A DNA stretch of 64,000 nt. Origin: Ptiloglossa arizonensis. Taxonomy: Eukaryota > Arthropoda > Insecta > Hymenoptera > Colletidae. The notes under the pieces are model-generated. The model was not told the DNA's origin. It saw only the letters and a list, made by a program, of their open reading frames with translations, and did no database searches. Location of the stretch: NCBI RefSeq assembly GCF_051014685.1, contig NW_027478907.1, positions 186,001 to 250,000 on the forward strand, in the 5' to 3' direction. Positions 38,430 through 52,300 of the stretch are shown here, piece after piece. Positions within the stretch are counted from its first letter, which is position 1. Every line of letters starts with the position of its first letter. Position numbers and translations under genes: made by a program.

Positions 38430-41060
38430 GGAGGTAAGAAACGCTTGAGAAACTCAAGATTTTTGCAGTTCTGATGCTCGAAACGAAGAACTAGAACGGC
38501 CTAGGGGAAAAGTGCGCATACCGTTGTAATCGGGCGAGTTTCTACTTTCAGATGCAACAGAAATTTTGCGGATTGGTCAATACGTTCGCGAGATATGGCA
38601 GTTTGGAGGTAAGAAACGCTTGAGAAACTCAAAATTTTCGCAGTTCTGATGCTCGAGACGAATAACTAGAACGGCCTAGGGGAAAAGTGCGCATACCGTT
38701 ATAATCGGGCGAGTTTCTACTTTCAGATGCAATAGAAATTTTGCGGATCGGTCAATCCGTTCGCGAGATATGGCAGTTTGTATGTAAGAAACGCTTGAGA
38801 AACTCAAAATTTTCGCAGTTCTGATGCTCGAAACAAATAACTGGAACGGCCTAGGGGAAAACTACATATACCGTTGTAATCGGGCGAGTTTCTACTTTCA
38901 GATACAACAGAAATTTTGCGGATTGGTCAATCCGTTTGCGAGATGTGGCAGTTTGGAGCTAAGAAACGCTTGAGAAACTCAAGATTTTTGCAGTTCTGAT
39001 GCTCGAAACGAAGAACTAGAACGGCCTAGGGGAAAAGTGCGCATACCGTTGTAATCGGGCGAGTTTCTACTTTCAGATGCAACAGAAATTTTGCGGATTG
39101 GTCAATACGTTCGCGAGATATGGCAGTTTGGAGGTAAGAAACGCTTGAGAAACTCAAAATTTTCGCAGTTCTGATGCTCGAAACGAATGACTTGAACGGC
39201 CTAGGGGAGAAGAACGCATACCGTTGTAATCGGGCGAGTTTCTACTTTCAGATGCAACAGAAATTTTGCGGATTGGTCAATCCGTTCGAGAGATATGGCA
39301 GTTTGGAAGTAAGAAACGCTTGAGAAACTCAAAATTTTCGCAGTTCTGATGCTCGAAACAAATAACTGGAACGGCCTAGGGGAAAACTACATATACCGTT
39401 GTAATCGGGCGAGTTTCTACTTTCAGATACAACAGAAATTTTGCGGATTGGTCAATCCGTTTGCGAGATGTGGCAGTTTGGAGGTAAGAAACGCTTGAGA
39501 AACTCAAGATTTTTGCAGTTCTGATGCTCGAAACGAAGAACTAGAACGGCCTAGGGGAAAAGTGCGCATACCGTTGTAGTCGGGCGATTTTCTACTTTCA
39601 GATGCAACAGAAATTTTGCGGATTGGTCAATACGTTCGCGAGATATGGCAGTTTGGAGGTAAGAAACGCTTGAGAAACTCAAAATTTTCGCAGTTCTGAT
39701 GCTCGAAACGAATGACTTGAACGGCCTAGGGGAGAAGAACGCATACCGTTGTAATCGGGCGAGTTTCTACTTTCAGATACAACAGAAATTTTGCGGATTG
39801 GTCAATCCGTTTGCGAGATGTGGCAGTTTGGAGGTAAGAAACGCTTGAGAAACTCAAGATTTTTGCAGTTCTGATGCTCGAAACGAAGAACTAGAACGGC
39901 CTAGGGGAAAAGTGCGCATACCGTTGTAATCGGGCGAGTTTCTACTTTCAAATGCAACAGAAATTTTGCGGATTGGTCAATACGTTCGCGAGATATGGCA
40001 GTTTGGAGGTAAGAAACGCTTGAGAAACTCAAAATTTTCGCAGTTCTGATGCTCGAGACGAATAACTAGAACGGCCTAGGGGAAAAGTGCGCATACCGTT
40101 ATAATCGGGCGAGTTTCTACTTTCAGATGCAACAGAAATTTTGCGGATCGGTCAATCCGTTCGCGAGATATGGCAGTTTGGGAGTAAGAAACGCTTGAGA
40201 AACTCAAAATTTTCGCAGTTCCGATGCTCGAAACAAATAACTGGAACGGCCTAGGGGAAAACTACGTATACCGTTGTAATCGGGCGAGTTTCTACTTTCA
40301 GATACAACAGAAATTTTGCGGATTGGTCTATCCGTTTGCGAGATGTGGCAGTTTGGAGGTAAGAAACGCTTGAGAAACTCAAGATTTTTGCAGTTCTGAT
40401 GCTCGAAACGAAGAACTAGAACGGCCTAGGGGAAAAGTGCGCATACCGTTGTAATCGGGCGAGTTTCTACTTTCAGATGCAACAGAAATTTTGCGGATTG
40501 GTCAATACGTTCGCGAGATATGGCAGTTTGGAGGTAAGAAACGCTTGAGAAACTCAAAATTTTCGCAGTTCTGATGCTCGAAACGAATGACTTGAACGGC
40601 CTAGGGGAGAAGAACGCATACCGTTGTAATCGGGCGAGTGTCTACTTTCAGATGCAACAGAAATTTTGCGGATTGGTCAATCCGTTCGAGAGATATGGCA
40701 GTTTGGAAGTAAGAAACGCTTGAGAAACTCAAAATTTTCGCAGTTCTGATGCTCGAAACGAATCACTAGAACGACCTAGGGGAAAACTACACATACCGTC
40801 GTAATCGGGCGAGTTTCTACTTTCAGATGCAACAGAAATTTTGCGGATTGGTCAATCCGTTCGCGAGATATGGCAGTTTGGAGGTAAGAAACGCTTGAGA
40901 AACTCAAAATTTTCGCAGTTCTGATGCTCGACACGAATAACTAGAACGGCCTAGGGGGAAAGTGCGCATACCGTTGTAATTGTGCGAGTTTCTACTTTCA
41001 GATGCAACAGAAATTTTGCTGATTGATCAATCCGTTCGCGAGACATGGCAGTTTGGAGAT
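38430..41060 (+). repeat. 15-unit HOR, family F copy 2 (2,625 bp)
   Basis: Copy of 35,805-38,429 at offset 2,625, with scattered changes such as ACGCTTGAG for ACCCTTGAG near 40,366 and ACTACGTATACC near 40,262. It ends near 41,060, where GAGATAAG units begin. Confidence 0.9.
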
Positions 41061-42345
41061 AAGAAACGCTTGAGAAACTCAAAATTTTCGCAGTTCTGAT
41101 GCTCGAAACGAGTTACTAGAACGGCCTAGGGGAAAAGTACGCATACCGTTGTAATCGGGCGAGTTTCTACTTTCAGATGCAACAGAAATTTTGCGGATTG
41201 GTCAATCCGTTCGCGAGATATGGCAGTTTGGAGATAAGAAATGCTTGAGAAACTCAAAATTTTCGCCGTTCTGATGCTCGAAACGAATAACTTGTACGGC
41301 CTAGGCGAAAACTACAGATACCGCTGTAATCGGGCGAGTTTCTACTTTCAGATGCAACAGAAATTTTGCGGATTGGCCAATCCGTTCGCGAGATGTGGCA
41401 GCTTGGAGGTAAGAAACGCTTGAGTAACTCAAAATTTTCGCAGTTCTGATGCTCGAAACGAATAACTAGAACGGCCTAGGGGACAAGTACGCATACCGTT
41501 GTAATCGGGCGAGTTTCTACTTTCAGATGCAACAGAAATTTTGCGGATTAGTCAATCCGTTCGCGAGATATGGCAGTTTGGAGGTAAGAAACGCTTGAGA
41601 TACTCAAAATTTGCGCAGTTCTGATGCTCGAGACGAATAACTAGAACGGCCTAGGGGAAAAGTGCGCACACCGTTGTAATGGGGCGAGTTTCTACTTTCA
41701 GTTGCAACAGAAATTTTGCGGATTGATCAATCCGTTCGCGAGATATGGCAGTTTGGATGTACGAAACGCTTCAGATACTCAAAATTTGCGCAGTTCTGAT
41801 GCTCGAGACGAATAACTAGAACGGCCTACGGGAAAAGTGCGCACACCGTTGTAATGGGGCGAGTTTCTACTTTCAGTTGCAACAGAAATTTTGCTGATTG
41901 ATCAATCCGTTCGCGAGACATGGCAGTTTGGAGATAAGAAACGCTTGAGAAACTCAAAATTTTCGCAGTTCTGATGCTCGAAACGAGTAACTAGAACGGC
42001 CTAGGGGAAAAGTACGCATACCGTTGTAATCGGGCGAGTTTCTACTTTCAGATGCAACAGAAATTTTGCGGATTGGTCAATCCGTTCGCGAGATATGGCA
42101 GTTTGGAGATAAGAAATGCTTGAGAAACTCAAAATTTTCGCCGTTCTGATGCTCGAAACGAATAACTTGTACGGCCTAGGGGAAAACTACAGATACCGCT
42201 GTAATCGGGCGAGTTTCTACTTTCAGATGCAACAGAAATTTTGCGGATTGGCCAATCCGTTCGCGAGATGTGGCAGCTTGGAGGTAAGAAACGCTTGAGT
42301 AACTCAAAATTTTCGCAGTTCTGATGCTCGAAACGAATAACTAGA
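41010..42345 (+). repeat. Five-unit (875-bp) duplication
   Basis: About 41,010-41,470 recurs at 41,885-42,345. Shared variants are TTTTGCTGATTGATC, CGAGACATGG, AAGAAATGCTTGAG, AACTTGTACGGCC, GATACCGCTG and GGCAGCTTGG. The units between them (about 41,480-41,880) are family D-like, with CACACCGTTGTAATGGGG. Confidence 0.85.
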
Positions 42346-44044
42346 ACGGCCTAGGGGAAAACTACACCTACCGTTGTAATCGGGCGAGTTTCTACTTTCA
42401 GATGCAACAGAAATTTTGCGGATTGGTCAATCCGTTCGCGAGATATGGCAGTTTGGAGATATGAAACGCTTGAGAATCTCAAAATTTTCACCGTTCTGAT
42501 GCTCGAAACGAATAACTAGAACGACCTAGGGGAAAAGTGCGCATACCGTTGTAATCGGGCGATTTTCTGCTTTCAGATGCAACAGAAATTTTGCGGATTG
42601 GTCAATCCGTTCGCGATATATGGCAGTTTGGATGTAAGAAACGCTTGAGAAACTCAAGATTCGCGCAGTTCTGATGCTCGAAACGAATAACTAGAAAGGC
42701 CTAGGGGAAAAGTGCGCATACCGTTATAATCGGGCGAGTTTCTGCTTTCAGATGCAACAGAAATTTTGCGGATCGGTCAATCCGTTCGCGAGATATGGCA
42801 GTTTGGATGTAAGAAACGCTTGAGAAACTCAAAATTTTCGCAGTTCTGATGCTCGAAACAAATAACTGGAACGGCCTAGGGGAAAACTACATATACCGTT
42901 GTAATCGGGCGAGTTTCTACTTTCAGATACAACAGAAATTTTGCGGATTGGTCAATCCGTTTGCGAGATGTGGCAGTTTGGAGGTAAGAAACGCTTGAGA
43001 AACTCAAGATTTTTGCAGTTCTGATGCTCGAAACGAAGAACTAGAACGGCCTAGGGGAAAAGTGCGCATACCGTTGTAATCGGGCGAGTTTCTACTTTCA
43101 GATGCAACAGAAATTTTGCGGATTGGTCAATACGTTCGCGAGATATGGCAGTTTGGAGGTAAGAAACGCTTGAGAAACTCAAAATTTTCGCAGTTCTGAT
43201 GCTCGAAACGAATGACTTGAACGGCCTAGGGGAGAAGAACGCATACCGTTGTAATCGGGCGAGTTTCTACTTTCAGATGCAACAGAAATTTTGCGGATTG
43301 ATCAATCCGTTCGCGAGATATGGCAGTTTGGATATAAGAAACGCTTGAGAAACTCAAAATTTTCGCAGTTCTGATGCTCGAAACGAATAACTAGAACGGC
43401 CTAGGGGAAAAGTACGCATACCGTTGTAATCGGGCGAGTTTCTACTTTCAGATGCAACAGAAATTTTGCGGATTAGTCAATCCGTTTTCGAGATATGGCA
43501 GTTTGGAGGTAAGAAACGCTTGAGATACTCAAAATTTGCGCAGTTCTGATGCTCGAGACGAATAACTAGATCGGCCTAGGGGAAAAGTGCGCACACCGTT
43601 GTAATGGGGCGAGTTTCTACTTTCAGTTGCAACAGAAATTTTGCGGATTGATCAATCCGTTCGCGAGATATGGCAGTTTGGATGTACGAAACGCTTGAGA
43701 AACTCAAAATTTTCGCAGTTCTGATGCTCGACACGAATAACTAGAACGGCCCAGGGGAAAAGTACGCTTACCGTTGTAATCGGGCGAGTTTCTACTTTCA
43801 GATGCAAAAGAAATTTTGCGGATTGATCAATCCGTTCGCGAGATATGGCAGTTTGGATATAAGAAACGCTTGAGAAACTCAAAATTTTCGCAGTTCTGAT
43901 GCTCGAAACGAATAACTAGAACGGCCTAGGGGAAAAGTACGCATACCGTTGTAATCGGGCGAGTTTCTACTTTCAGATGCAACAGAAATTTTGCGGATTA
44001 GTCAATCCGTTCGCGAGATATGGCAGTTTGGAGGTAAGAAACGC
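42120..44044 (+). repeat. 11-unit HOR, family H copy 1 (1,925 bp)
   Basis: Recurs at 44,045-45,969 with offset 1,925. Markers are AACTTGTACGG, GAGATATGAAACG, GGGCGATTTTCTGC, AAGATTCGCGCAG and CCGTTTTCGAG. The block joins pieces of family F (AGGAACGAAGAACTAG-type units) to pieces of family D, so it formed after both. Confidence 0.85.
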
Positions 44045-46010
44045 TTGAGAAACTCAAAATTTTCGCCGTTCTGATGCTCGAAACGAATAACTTGTACGGC
44101 CTAGGGGAAAACTACAGATACCGCTGTAATCGGGCGAGTTTCTACTTTCAGATGCAACAGAAATTTTGCGGATTGGCCAATCCGTTCGCGAGATGTGGCA
44201 GCTTGGAGGTAAGAAACGCTTGAGTAACTCAAAATTTTCGCAGTTCTGATGCTCGAAACGAATAACTAGAACGGCCTAGGGGAAAACTACACCTACCGTT
44301 GTAATCGGGCGAGTTTCTACTTTCAGATGCAACAGAAATTTTGCGGATTGGTCAATCCGTTCGCGAGATATGGCAGTTTGGAGATATGAAACGCTTGAGA
44401 ATCTCAAAATTTTCACCGTTCTGATGCTCGAAACGAATAACTAGAACGACCTAGGGGAAAAGTGCGCATACCGTTGTAATCGGGCGATTTTCTGCTTTCA
44501 GATGCAACAGAAATTTTGCGGATTGGTCAATCCGTTCGCGATATATGGCAGTTTGGATGTAAGAAACGCTTGAGAAACTCAAGATTCGCGCAGTTCTGAT
44601 GCTCGAAACGAATAACTAGAAAGGCCTAGGGGAAAAGTGCGCATACCGTTATAATCGGGCGAGTTTCTGCTTTCAGATGCAACAGAAATTTTGCGGATCG
44701 GTCAATCCGTTCGCGAGATATGGCAGTTTGGATGTAAGAAACGCTTGAGAAACTCAAAATTTTCGCAGTTCTGATGCTCGAAACAAATAACTGGAACGGC
44801 CTAGGGGAAAACTACATATACCGTTGTAATCGGGCGAGTTTCTACTTTCAGATACAACAGAAATTTTGCGGATTGGTCAATCCGTTTGCGAGATGTGGCA
44901 GTTTGGAGGTAAGAAACGCTTGAGAAACTCAAGATTTTTGCAGTTCTGATGCTCGAAACGAAGAACTAGAACGGCCTAGGGGAAAAGTGCGCATACCGTT
45001 GTAATCGGGCGAGTTTCTACTTTCAGATGCAACAGAAATTTTGCGGATTGGTCAATACGTTCGCGAGATATGGCAGTTTGGAGGTAAGAAACGCTTGAGA
45101 AACTCAAAATTTTCGCAGTTCTGATGCTCGAAACGAATGACTTGAACGGCCTAGGGGAGAAGAACGCATACCGTTGTAATCGGGCGAGTTTCTACTTTCA
45201 GATGCAACAGAAATTTTGCGGATTGATCAATCCGTTCGCGAGATATGGCAGTTTGGATATAAGAAACGCTTGAGAAACTCAAAATTTTCGCAGTTCTGAT
45301 GCTCGAAACGAATAACTAGAACGGCCTAGGGGAAAAGTACGCATACCGTTGTAATCGAGCGAGTTTCTACTTTCAGATGCAACAGAAATTTTGCGGATTA
45401 GTCAATCCGTTTTCGAGATATGGCAGTTTGGAGGTAAGAAACGCTTGAGATACTCAAAATTTGCGCAGTTCTGATGCTCGAGACGAATAACTAGATCGGC
45501 CTAGGGGAAAAGTGCGCACACCGTTGTAATGGGGCGAGTTTCTACTTTCAGTTGCAACAGAAATTTTGCGGATTGATCAATCCGTTCGCGAGATATGGCA
45601 GTTTGGATGTACGAAACGCTTGAGAAACTCAAAATTTTCGCAGTTCTGATGCTCGACACGAATAACTAGAACGGCCCAGGGGAAAAGTACGCTTACCGTT
45701 GTAATCGGGCGAGTTTCTACTTTCAGATGCAAAAGAAATTTTGCGGATTGATCAATCCGTTCGCGAGATATGGCAGTTTGGATATAAGAAACGCTTGAGA
45801 AACTCAAAATTTTCGCAGTTCTGATGCTCGAAACGAATAACTAGAACGGCCTAGGGGAAAAGTACGCATACCGTTGTAATCGGGCGAGTTTCTACTTTCA
45901 GATGCAACAGAAATTTTGCGGATTAGTCAATCCGTTCGCGAGATATGGCAGTTTGGAGGTAAGAAACGCTTGAGAAACTCAAAATTTTCGCCGTTCTGAT
46001 GCTCGAAACG
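44045..46010 (+). repeat. 11-unit HOR, family H copy 2
   Basis: Near-identical to the previous block; one visible change is GTAATCGAGCG near 45,357 for GTAATCGGGCG. The match ends near 46,010, where CTAGAACGG replaces CTTGTACGG. Confidence 0.85.
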
Positions 46011-46429
46011 AATAACTAGAACGGCCTAGGGGAAAAGTACGCATACCGCTGTAATCGGGCGAGTTTCTACTTTCAGATGCAACAGAAATTTTGCGGATTG
46101 GTCAATCCGTTCGCGAGATATGGCAGTTTGGAGGTAAGAAACGCTTGAGAAACTCAAAATTTTCGCAGTTCTGATGCTCGAAACGAATAACTAGAACGGC
46201 CTAGGGGAAAACTACACCTACCGTTGTAATCGGGCGAGTTTCTACTTTCAGATGCAACAGAAATTTTGCGGATTGGTCAATCCGTTCGCGAGATATGACA
46301 GTTTGGAGGTAAGAAACGCTTGAGAAACTCAAAATTTTCGCAGTTCTGATGCTCGACACGAATAACTAGAACGGCCTAGGGGAAAAGTACGCATACCGTT
46401 GTAATCGGGCGAGTTTCTACTTTCAGATG
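46011..46429 (+). repeat. Family D-type units
   Basis: Two to three units of family D type, with GATACGCATACCGCTG-like and ACTACACCTACC variants and ATATGACAG. They resemble 25-30 kb and seem to be a fragment left between larger duplications. Confidence 0.6.
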
Positions 46430-48424
46430 CAACAGAAATTTTGCGGATTAGTCAATCCGTTCGCGAGATATGGCAGTTTGGAGGTAAGAAACGCTTGAGA
46501 AACTCAAAATTTTCGCCGTTCTGATGCTCGAAACGAATAACTAGAACGGCCTAGGGGAAAAGTACGCATACCGTTGTAATCGGGCGAGTTTCTACTTTCA
46601 GATGCAACAGAAATTTTTCGGATTGGTCAATCCGTTCGCGAGATATGGCAGTTTGGAGGTAAGAAACGCTTGAGATACTCAAAATTTGCGCAGTTCTGAT
46701 GCTCGAGACGAATAACTAGAACGGCCTAGGGGAAAAGTGCGCACACCGTTGTAATGGGGCGAGTTTCTACTTTCAGTTGCAACAGAAATTTTGCGGATTG
46801 ATCAATCCGTTCGCGAGATATGGCAGTTTGGATGTACGAAACGCTTGAGAAACTCAAAATTTTCGCAGTTCTGATGCTCGACACGAATAACTAGAACGGC
46901 CCAGGGGAAAAGTACGCTTACCGTTGTAATCGGGCGAGTTTCTACTTTCAGATGCAAAAGAAATTTTGCGGATTGATCAATCCGTTCGCGAGATATGGCA
47001 GTTTGGATATAAGAAACGCTTGAGAAACTCAAAATTTTCGCAGTTCTGATGCTCGAAACGAATAACTAGAACGGCCTAGGGGAAAAGTACGCATACCGTT
47101 GTAATCGGGCGAGTTTCTACTTTCAGATGCAACAGAAATTTTGCGGATTAGTCAATCCGTTCGCGAGATATGGCAGTTTGGAGGTAAGAAACGCTTGAGA
47201 AACTCAAAATTTTCGCCGTTCTGATGCTCGAAACGAATAACTAGAACGGCCTAGGGGAAAAGTACGCATACCGTTGTAATCGGGCGAGTTTCTACTTTCA
47301 GATGCAACAGAAATTTTGCGGATTGGTCAATCCGTTCGCGAGATATGGCAGTTTGGAGGTAAGAAACGCTTGAGAAACTCAAAATTTTCGCAGTTCTGAT
47401 GCTCGAGACGAATAACTAGAACGGCCTAGGGGAAAAGTGCGCATACCGTTGTAATCGGGCGAGTTTCTACTTTCAGATGCAACAGAAATTTTGCGGATTA
47501 GTCAATCCGTTCGCGAGATATGGCAGTTTGGAGGTAAGAAACGCTTGAGAAACTCAAAATTTTCGCCGTTCTGATGCTCGAAACGAATAACTAGAACGGC
47601 CTAGGGGAAAAGTACGCATACCGTTGTAATCGGGCGAGTTTCTACTTTCAGATGCAACAGAAATTTTTCGGATTGGTCAATCCGTTCGCGAGATATGGCA
47701 GTTTGGAGGTAAGAAACGCTTGAGATACTCAAAATTTGCGCAGTTCTGATGCTCGAGACGAATAACTAGAACGGCCTAGGGGAAAAGTGCGCACACCGTT
47801 GTAATGGGGCGAGTTTCTACTTTCAGTTGCAACAGAAATTTTGCGGATTGATCAATCCGTTCGCGAGATATGGCAGTTTGGATGTACGAAACGCTTGAGA
47901 AACTCAAAATTTTCGCAGTTCTGATGCTCGACACGAATAACTAGAACGGCCCAGGGGAAAAGTACGCTTACCGTTGTAATCGGGCGAGTTTCTACTTTCA
48001 GATGCAAAAGAAATTTTGCGGATTGATCAATCCGTTCGCGAGATATGGCAGTTTGGATATAAGAAACGCTTGAGAAACTCAAAATTTTCGCAGTTCTGAT
48101 GCTCGAAACGAATAACTAGAACGGCCTAGGGGAAAAGTACGCATACCGTTGTAATCGGGCGAGTTTCTACTTTCAGATGCAACAGAAATTTTGCGGATTA
48201 GTCAATCCGTTCGCGAGATATGGCAGTTTGGAGGTAAGAAACGCTTGAGAAACTCAAAATTTTCGCCGTTCTGATGCTCGAAACGAATAACTAGAACGGC
48301 CTAGGGGAAAAGTACGCATACCGTTGTAATCGGGCGAGTTTCTACTTTCAGATGCAACAGAAATTTTGCGGATTGGTCAATCCGTTCGCGAGATATGGCA
48401 GTTTGGAGGTAAGAAACGCTTGAG
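46430..48424 (+). repeat. Six-unit (1,050-bp) duplication
   Basis: About 46,430-47,374 is copied at 47,480-48,424 with offset 1,050. Both copies carry the marker pair TTTCAGTTGC / GATGCAAAAG; the private AAATTTTTCGGATTGGTCAA occurs at 46,612 and 47,662. About one connecting unit, between 47,375 and 47,480, separates the matched stretches. Confidence 0.8.
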
Positions 48425-48499
48425 ATACTCAAAATTTGCGCAGTTCTGATGCTCGAGACGAATAACTAGAACGGCCTAGGGGAAAAGTGCGCACACCGT

Positions 48500-49395
48500 T
48501 GTAATCGGGCGAGTTTCTACTTTCAGATGCAACAGAAATTTTGCGGATCGGTCAATCCGTTCGCGAGATATGGCAGTTTGGATGTAAGAAACGCTTGAGA
48601 AACTCAAAATTTTCGCAGTTCTGATGCTCGAAACAAATAACTGGTACGGCCTAGGGGAAAACTACACATACCGTTGTAATCGGGCGAGTTCCTACTTTCA
48701 GATGCAACAGAAATTTTGCGGATTGGTCAATCCGTTCGCGAGATATGCCAGTTTGGAGGTAAGAAACGCTTGAGATACTCAAAATTTGCGCAGTTCTGAT
48801 GCTCGAGACGAATAACTAGAACGGCCTAGGGGAAAAGTGCGCATACCGTTGTAATCGGGCGAGTTTCTACTTTCAGATGCAACAGAAATTTTGCGGATTA
48901 GTCAATCCGTTCGCGAGATATGGCAGTTTGGAGGTAAGAAACGCTTGAGAAACTCAAAATTTTCGCCGTTCTGATGCTCGAAACGAATAACTAGAACGGC
49001 CTAGGGGAAAAGTACGCATACCGTTGTAATCGGGCGAGTTTCTACTTTCAGATGCAACAGAAATTTTGCGGATCGGTCAATCCGTTCGCGAGATATGGCA
49101 GTTTGGATGTAAGAAACGCTTGAGAAACTCAAAATTTTCGCAGTTCTGATGCTCGAAACAAATAACTGGTACGGCCTAGGGGAAAACTACACATACCGTT
49201 GTAATCGGGCGAGTTCCTACTTTCAGATGCAACAGAAATTTTGCGGATTGGTCAATCCGTTCGCGAGATATGCCAGTTTGGAGGTAAGAAACGCTTGAGA
49301 TACTCAAAATTTGCGCAGTTCTGATGCTCGAGACGAATAACTAGAACGGCCTAGGGGAAAAGTGCGCATACCGTTGTAATCGGGCGAGTTTCTAC
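48500..49395 (+). repeat. Three-unit (525-bp) duplication
   Basis: About 48,500-48,865 matches 49,025-49,390. Both contain GAGTTCCTAC, ATATGCCAG and CAAATAACTGGTACGG. The same cluster occurs once more near 35,330-35,460. Confidence 0.8.
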
Positions 49396-52300
49396 TTTCA
49401 GATGCAACAGAAATTTTGCGGATCGGTCAATCCGTTCGCGAGATATGGCAGTTTGGATGTAAGAAACGCTTGAGAAACTCAAAATTTTCGCAGTTCTGAT
49501 GCTCGAAACAAATAACTGGAACGGCCTAGGGGAAAACTACATATACCGTTGTAATCGGGCGAGTTTCTACTTTCAGATGCAACAGAAATTTTGCGGATTG
49601 GTCAATCCGTTCGAGAGATATGGCAGTTTGGAAGTAAGAAACGCTTGAGAAACTCAAAATTTTCGCAGTTCTGATGCTCGAGACGAATAACTAGAACGGC
49701 CTAGGGGAAAAGTGCGCATACCGTTATAATCGGGCGAGTTTCTACTTTCAAATGCAACAGAAATTTTGCGGATCGGTCAATCCGTTCGCGAGATATGGCA
49801 GTTTGGGTGTAAGAAACGCTTGAGAAACTCAAAATTTTCGCAGTTCTGATGCTCGAAACAAATAACTGGAACGGCCTAGGGGAAAACTACATATACCGTT
49901 GTAATCGGGCGAGTTTCTACTTTCAGATACAACAGAAATTTTGCGGATTGGTCAATCCATTTGCGAGATGTGGCAGTTTGGAGGTAAGAAACGCTTGAGA
50001 AACTCAAGATTTTTGCAGTTCTGATGCTCGAAACGAAGAACTAGAACGGCCTAGGGGAAAAGTGCGCATACCGTTGTAATCGGGCGAGTTTCTACTTTCA
50101 GATGCAACAGAAATTTTGCGGATTGGTCAATACGTTCGCGAGATATGGCAGTTTGGAGGTAAGAAACGCTTGAGAAACTCAAAATTTTCGCAGTTCTGAT
50201 GCTCGAGACGAATAACTAGAACGGCCTAGGGGAAAAGTGCGCATACCGTTATAATCGGGCGAGTTTCTACTTTCAGATGCAACAGAAATTTTGCGGATCG
50301 GTCAATCCGTTCGCGAGATATGGCAGTTTGTATGTAAGAAACGCTTGAGAAACTCAAAATTTTAGCAGTTCTGATGCTCGAAACAAATAACTGGAACGGC
50401 CTAGGGGAAAACTACATATACCGTTGTAATCGGGCGAGTTTCTACTTTCAGATACAACAGAAATTTTGCGGATTGGTCAATCCGTTTGCGAGATGTGGCA
50501 GTTTGGAGGTAAGAAACGCTTGAGAAACTCAAGATTTTTGCAGTTCTGATGCTCGAAACGAAGAACTAGAACGGCCTAGGGGAAAAGTGCGCATACCGTT
50601 GTAATCGGGCGAGTTTCTACTTTCAGATGCAACAGAAATTTTGCGGATTGGTCAATACGTTCGCGAGAAATGGCAGTTTGGAGGTAAGAAACGCTTGAGA
50701 AACTCAAAATTTTCGCAGTTCTGATGCTCGAGACGAATAACTAGAACGGCCTAGGGGAAAAGTGCGCATACCGTTATAATCGGGCGAGTTTCTACTTTCA
50801 GATGCAACAGAAATTTTGCGGATCGGTCAATCCGTTCGCGAGATATGGCAGTTTGGAAGTAAGAAACGCTTGAGAAACTCAAAATTTTCGCAGTTCTGAT
50901 GCTCGAAACAAATAACTGGAACGGCCTAGGGGAAAACTACATACACCGTTGTAATCGGGCGAGTTTCTACTTTCAGATACAACAGAAATTTTGCGGATTG
51001 GTCAATCCGTTTGCGAGATGTGGCAGTTTGGAGGTAAGAAACGCTTGAGAAACTCAAGATTTTTGCAGTTCTGATGCTCGAAACGAAGAACTAGAACGGC
51101 CTAGGGGAAAAGTGCGCATACCGTTGTAATCGGGCGAGTTTCTACTTTCAGATGCAACAGAAATTTTGCGGATTGGTCAATACGTTCGCGAGATATGGCA
51201 GTTTGGAGGTAAGAAACGCTTGAGAAACTCAAAATTTTCGCAGTTCTGATGCTCGAAACGAATGACTTGAACGGCCTAGGGGAGAAGAACGCATACCGTT
51301 GTAATCGGGCGAGTTTCTACTTTCAGATGCAACAGAAATTTTGCGGATTGGTCAATCCGTTCGAGAGATATGGCAGTTTGGAAGTAAGAAACGCTTGAGA
51401 AACTCAAAATTTTCGCAGTTCTGATGCTCGAAACGAATCACTAGAACGACCTAGGGGAAAACTACACATACCGTCGTAATCGGGCGAGTTTCTACTTTCA
51501 GATGCAGCAGAAATTTTGCGGATTGGTCAATCCGTTCGCGAGATATGGCAGTTTGGAGGTAAGAAACGCTTGAGAAACTCAAAATTTTCGCAGTTCTGAT
51601 GCTCGACACGAATAACTAGAACGGCCTAGGGGGAAAGTGCGCATACCGTTGTAATTGTGCGAGTTTCTACTTTCAGATGCAACAGAAATTTTGCTGATTG
51701 ATCAATCCGTTCGCGAGACATGGCAGTTTGGAGATAAGAAACGCTTGAGAAACTCAAAATTTTCGCAGTTCTGATGCTCGAAACGAGTAACTAGAACGGC
51801 CTAGGGGAAAAGTACGCATACCGTTGTAATCGGGCGAGTTTCTACTTTCAGATGCAACAGAAATTTTGCGGATTGGTCAATCCGTTCGCGAGATATGGCA
51901 GTTTGGAGGTAAGAAACGCTTGAGAAACTCAAAATTTTCGCAGTTCTGATGCTCGAAACGAATGACTTGAACGGCCTAGGGGAGAAGAACGCATACCGTT
52001 GTAATCGGGCGAGTTTCTACTTTCAGATACAACAGAAATTTTGCGGATTGGTCAATCCGTTTGCGAGATGTGGCAGTTTGGAGGTAAGAAACGCTTGAGA
52101 AACTCAAGATTTTTGCAGTTCTGATGCTCGAAACGAAGAACTAGAACGGCCTAGGGGAAAAGTGCGCATACCGTTGTAATCGGGCGAGTTTCTACTTTCA
52201 GATGCAACAGAAATTTTGCGGATTGGTCAATACGTTCGCGAGATATGGCAGTTTGGAGGTAAGAAACGCTTGAGAAACTCAAAATTTTCGCAGTTCTGAT

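Noticed and set aside
41241..41423. Plus-strand open frame of 60-63 codons, recurring at 6,099, 37,074, 42,116, 53,491, 54,541, 56,291, 56,991, 59,790, 61,889 and 63,289
   Set aside because: Same reason: a by-product of repeat units in which a stop is changed and, in most, AACGCTTGAG became AATGCTTGAG and created a start codon. It moves with block duplications and not as a gene.
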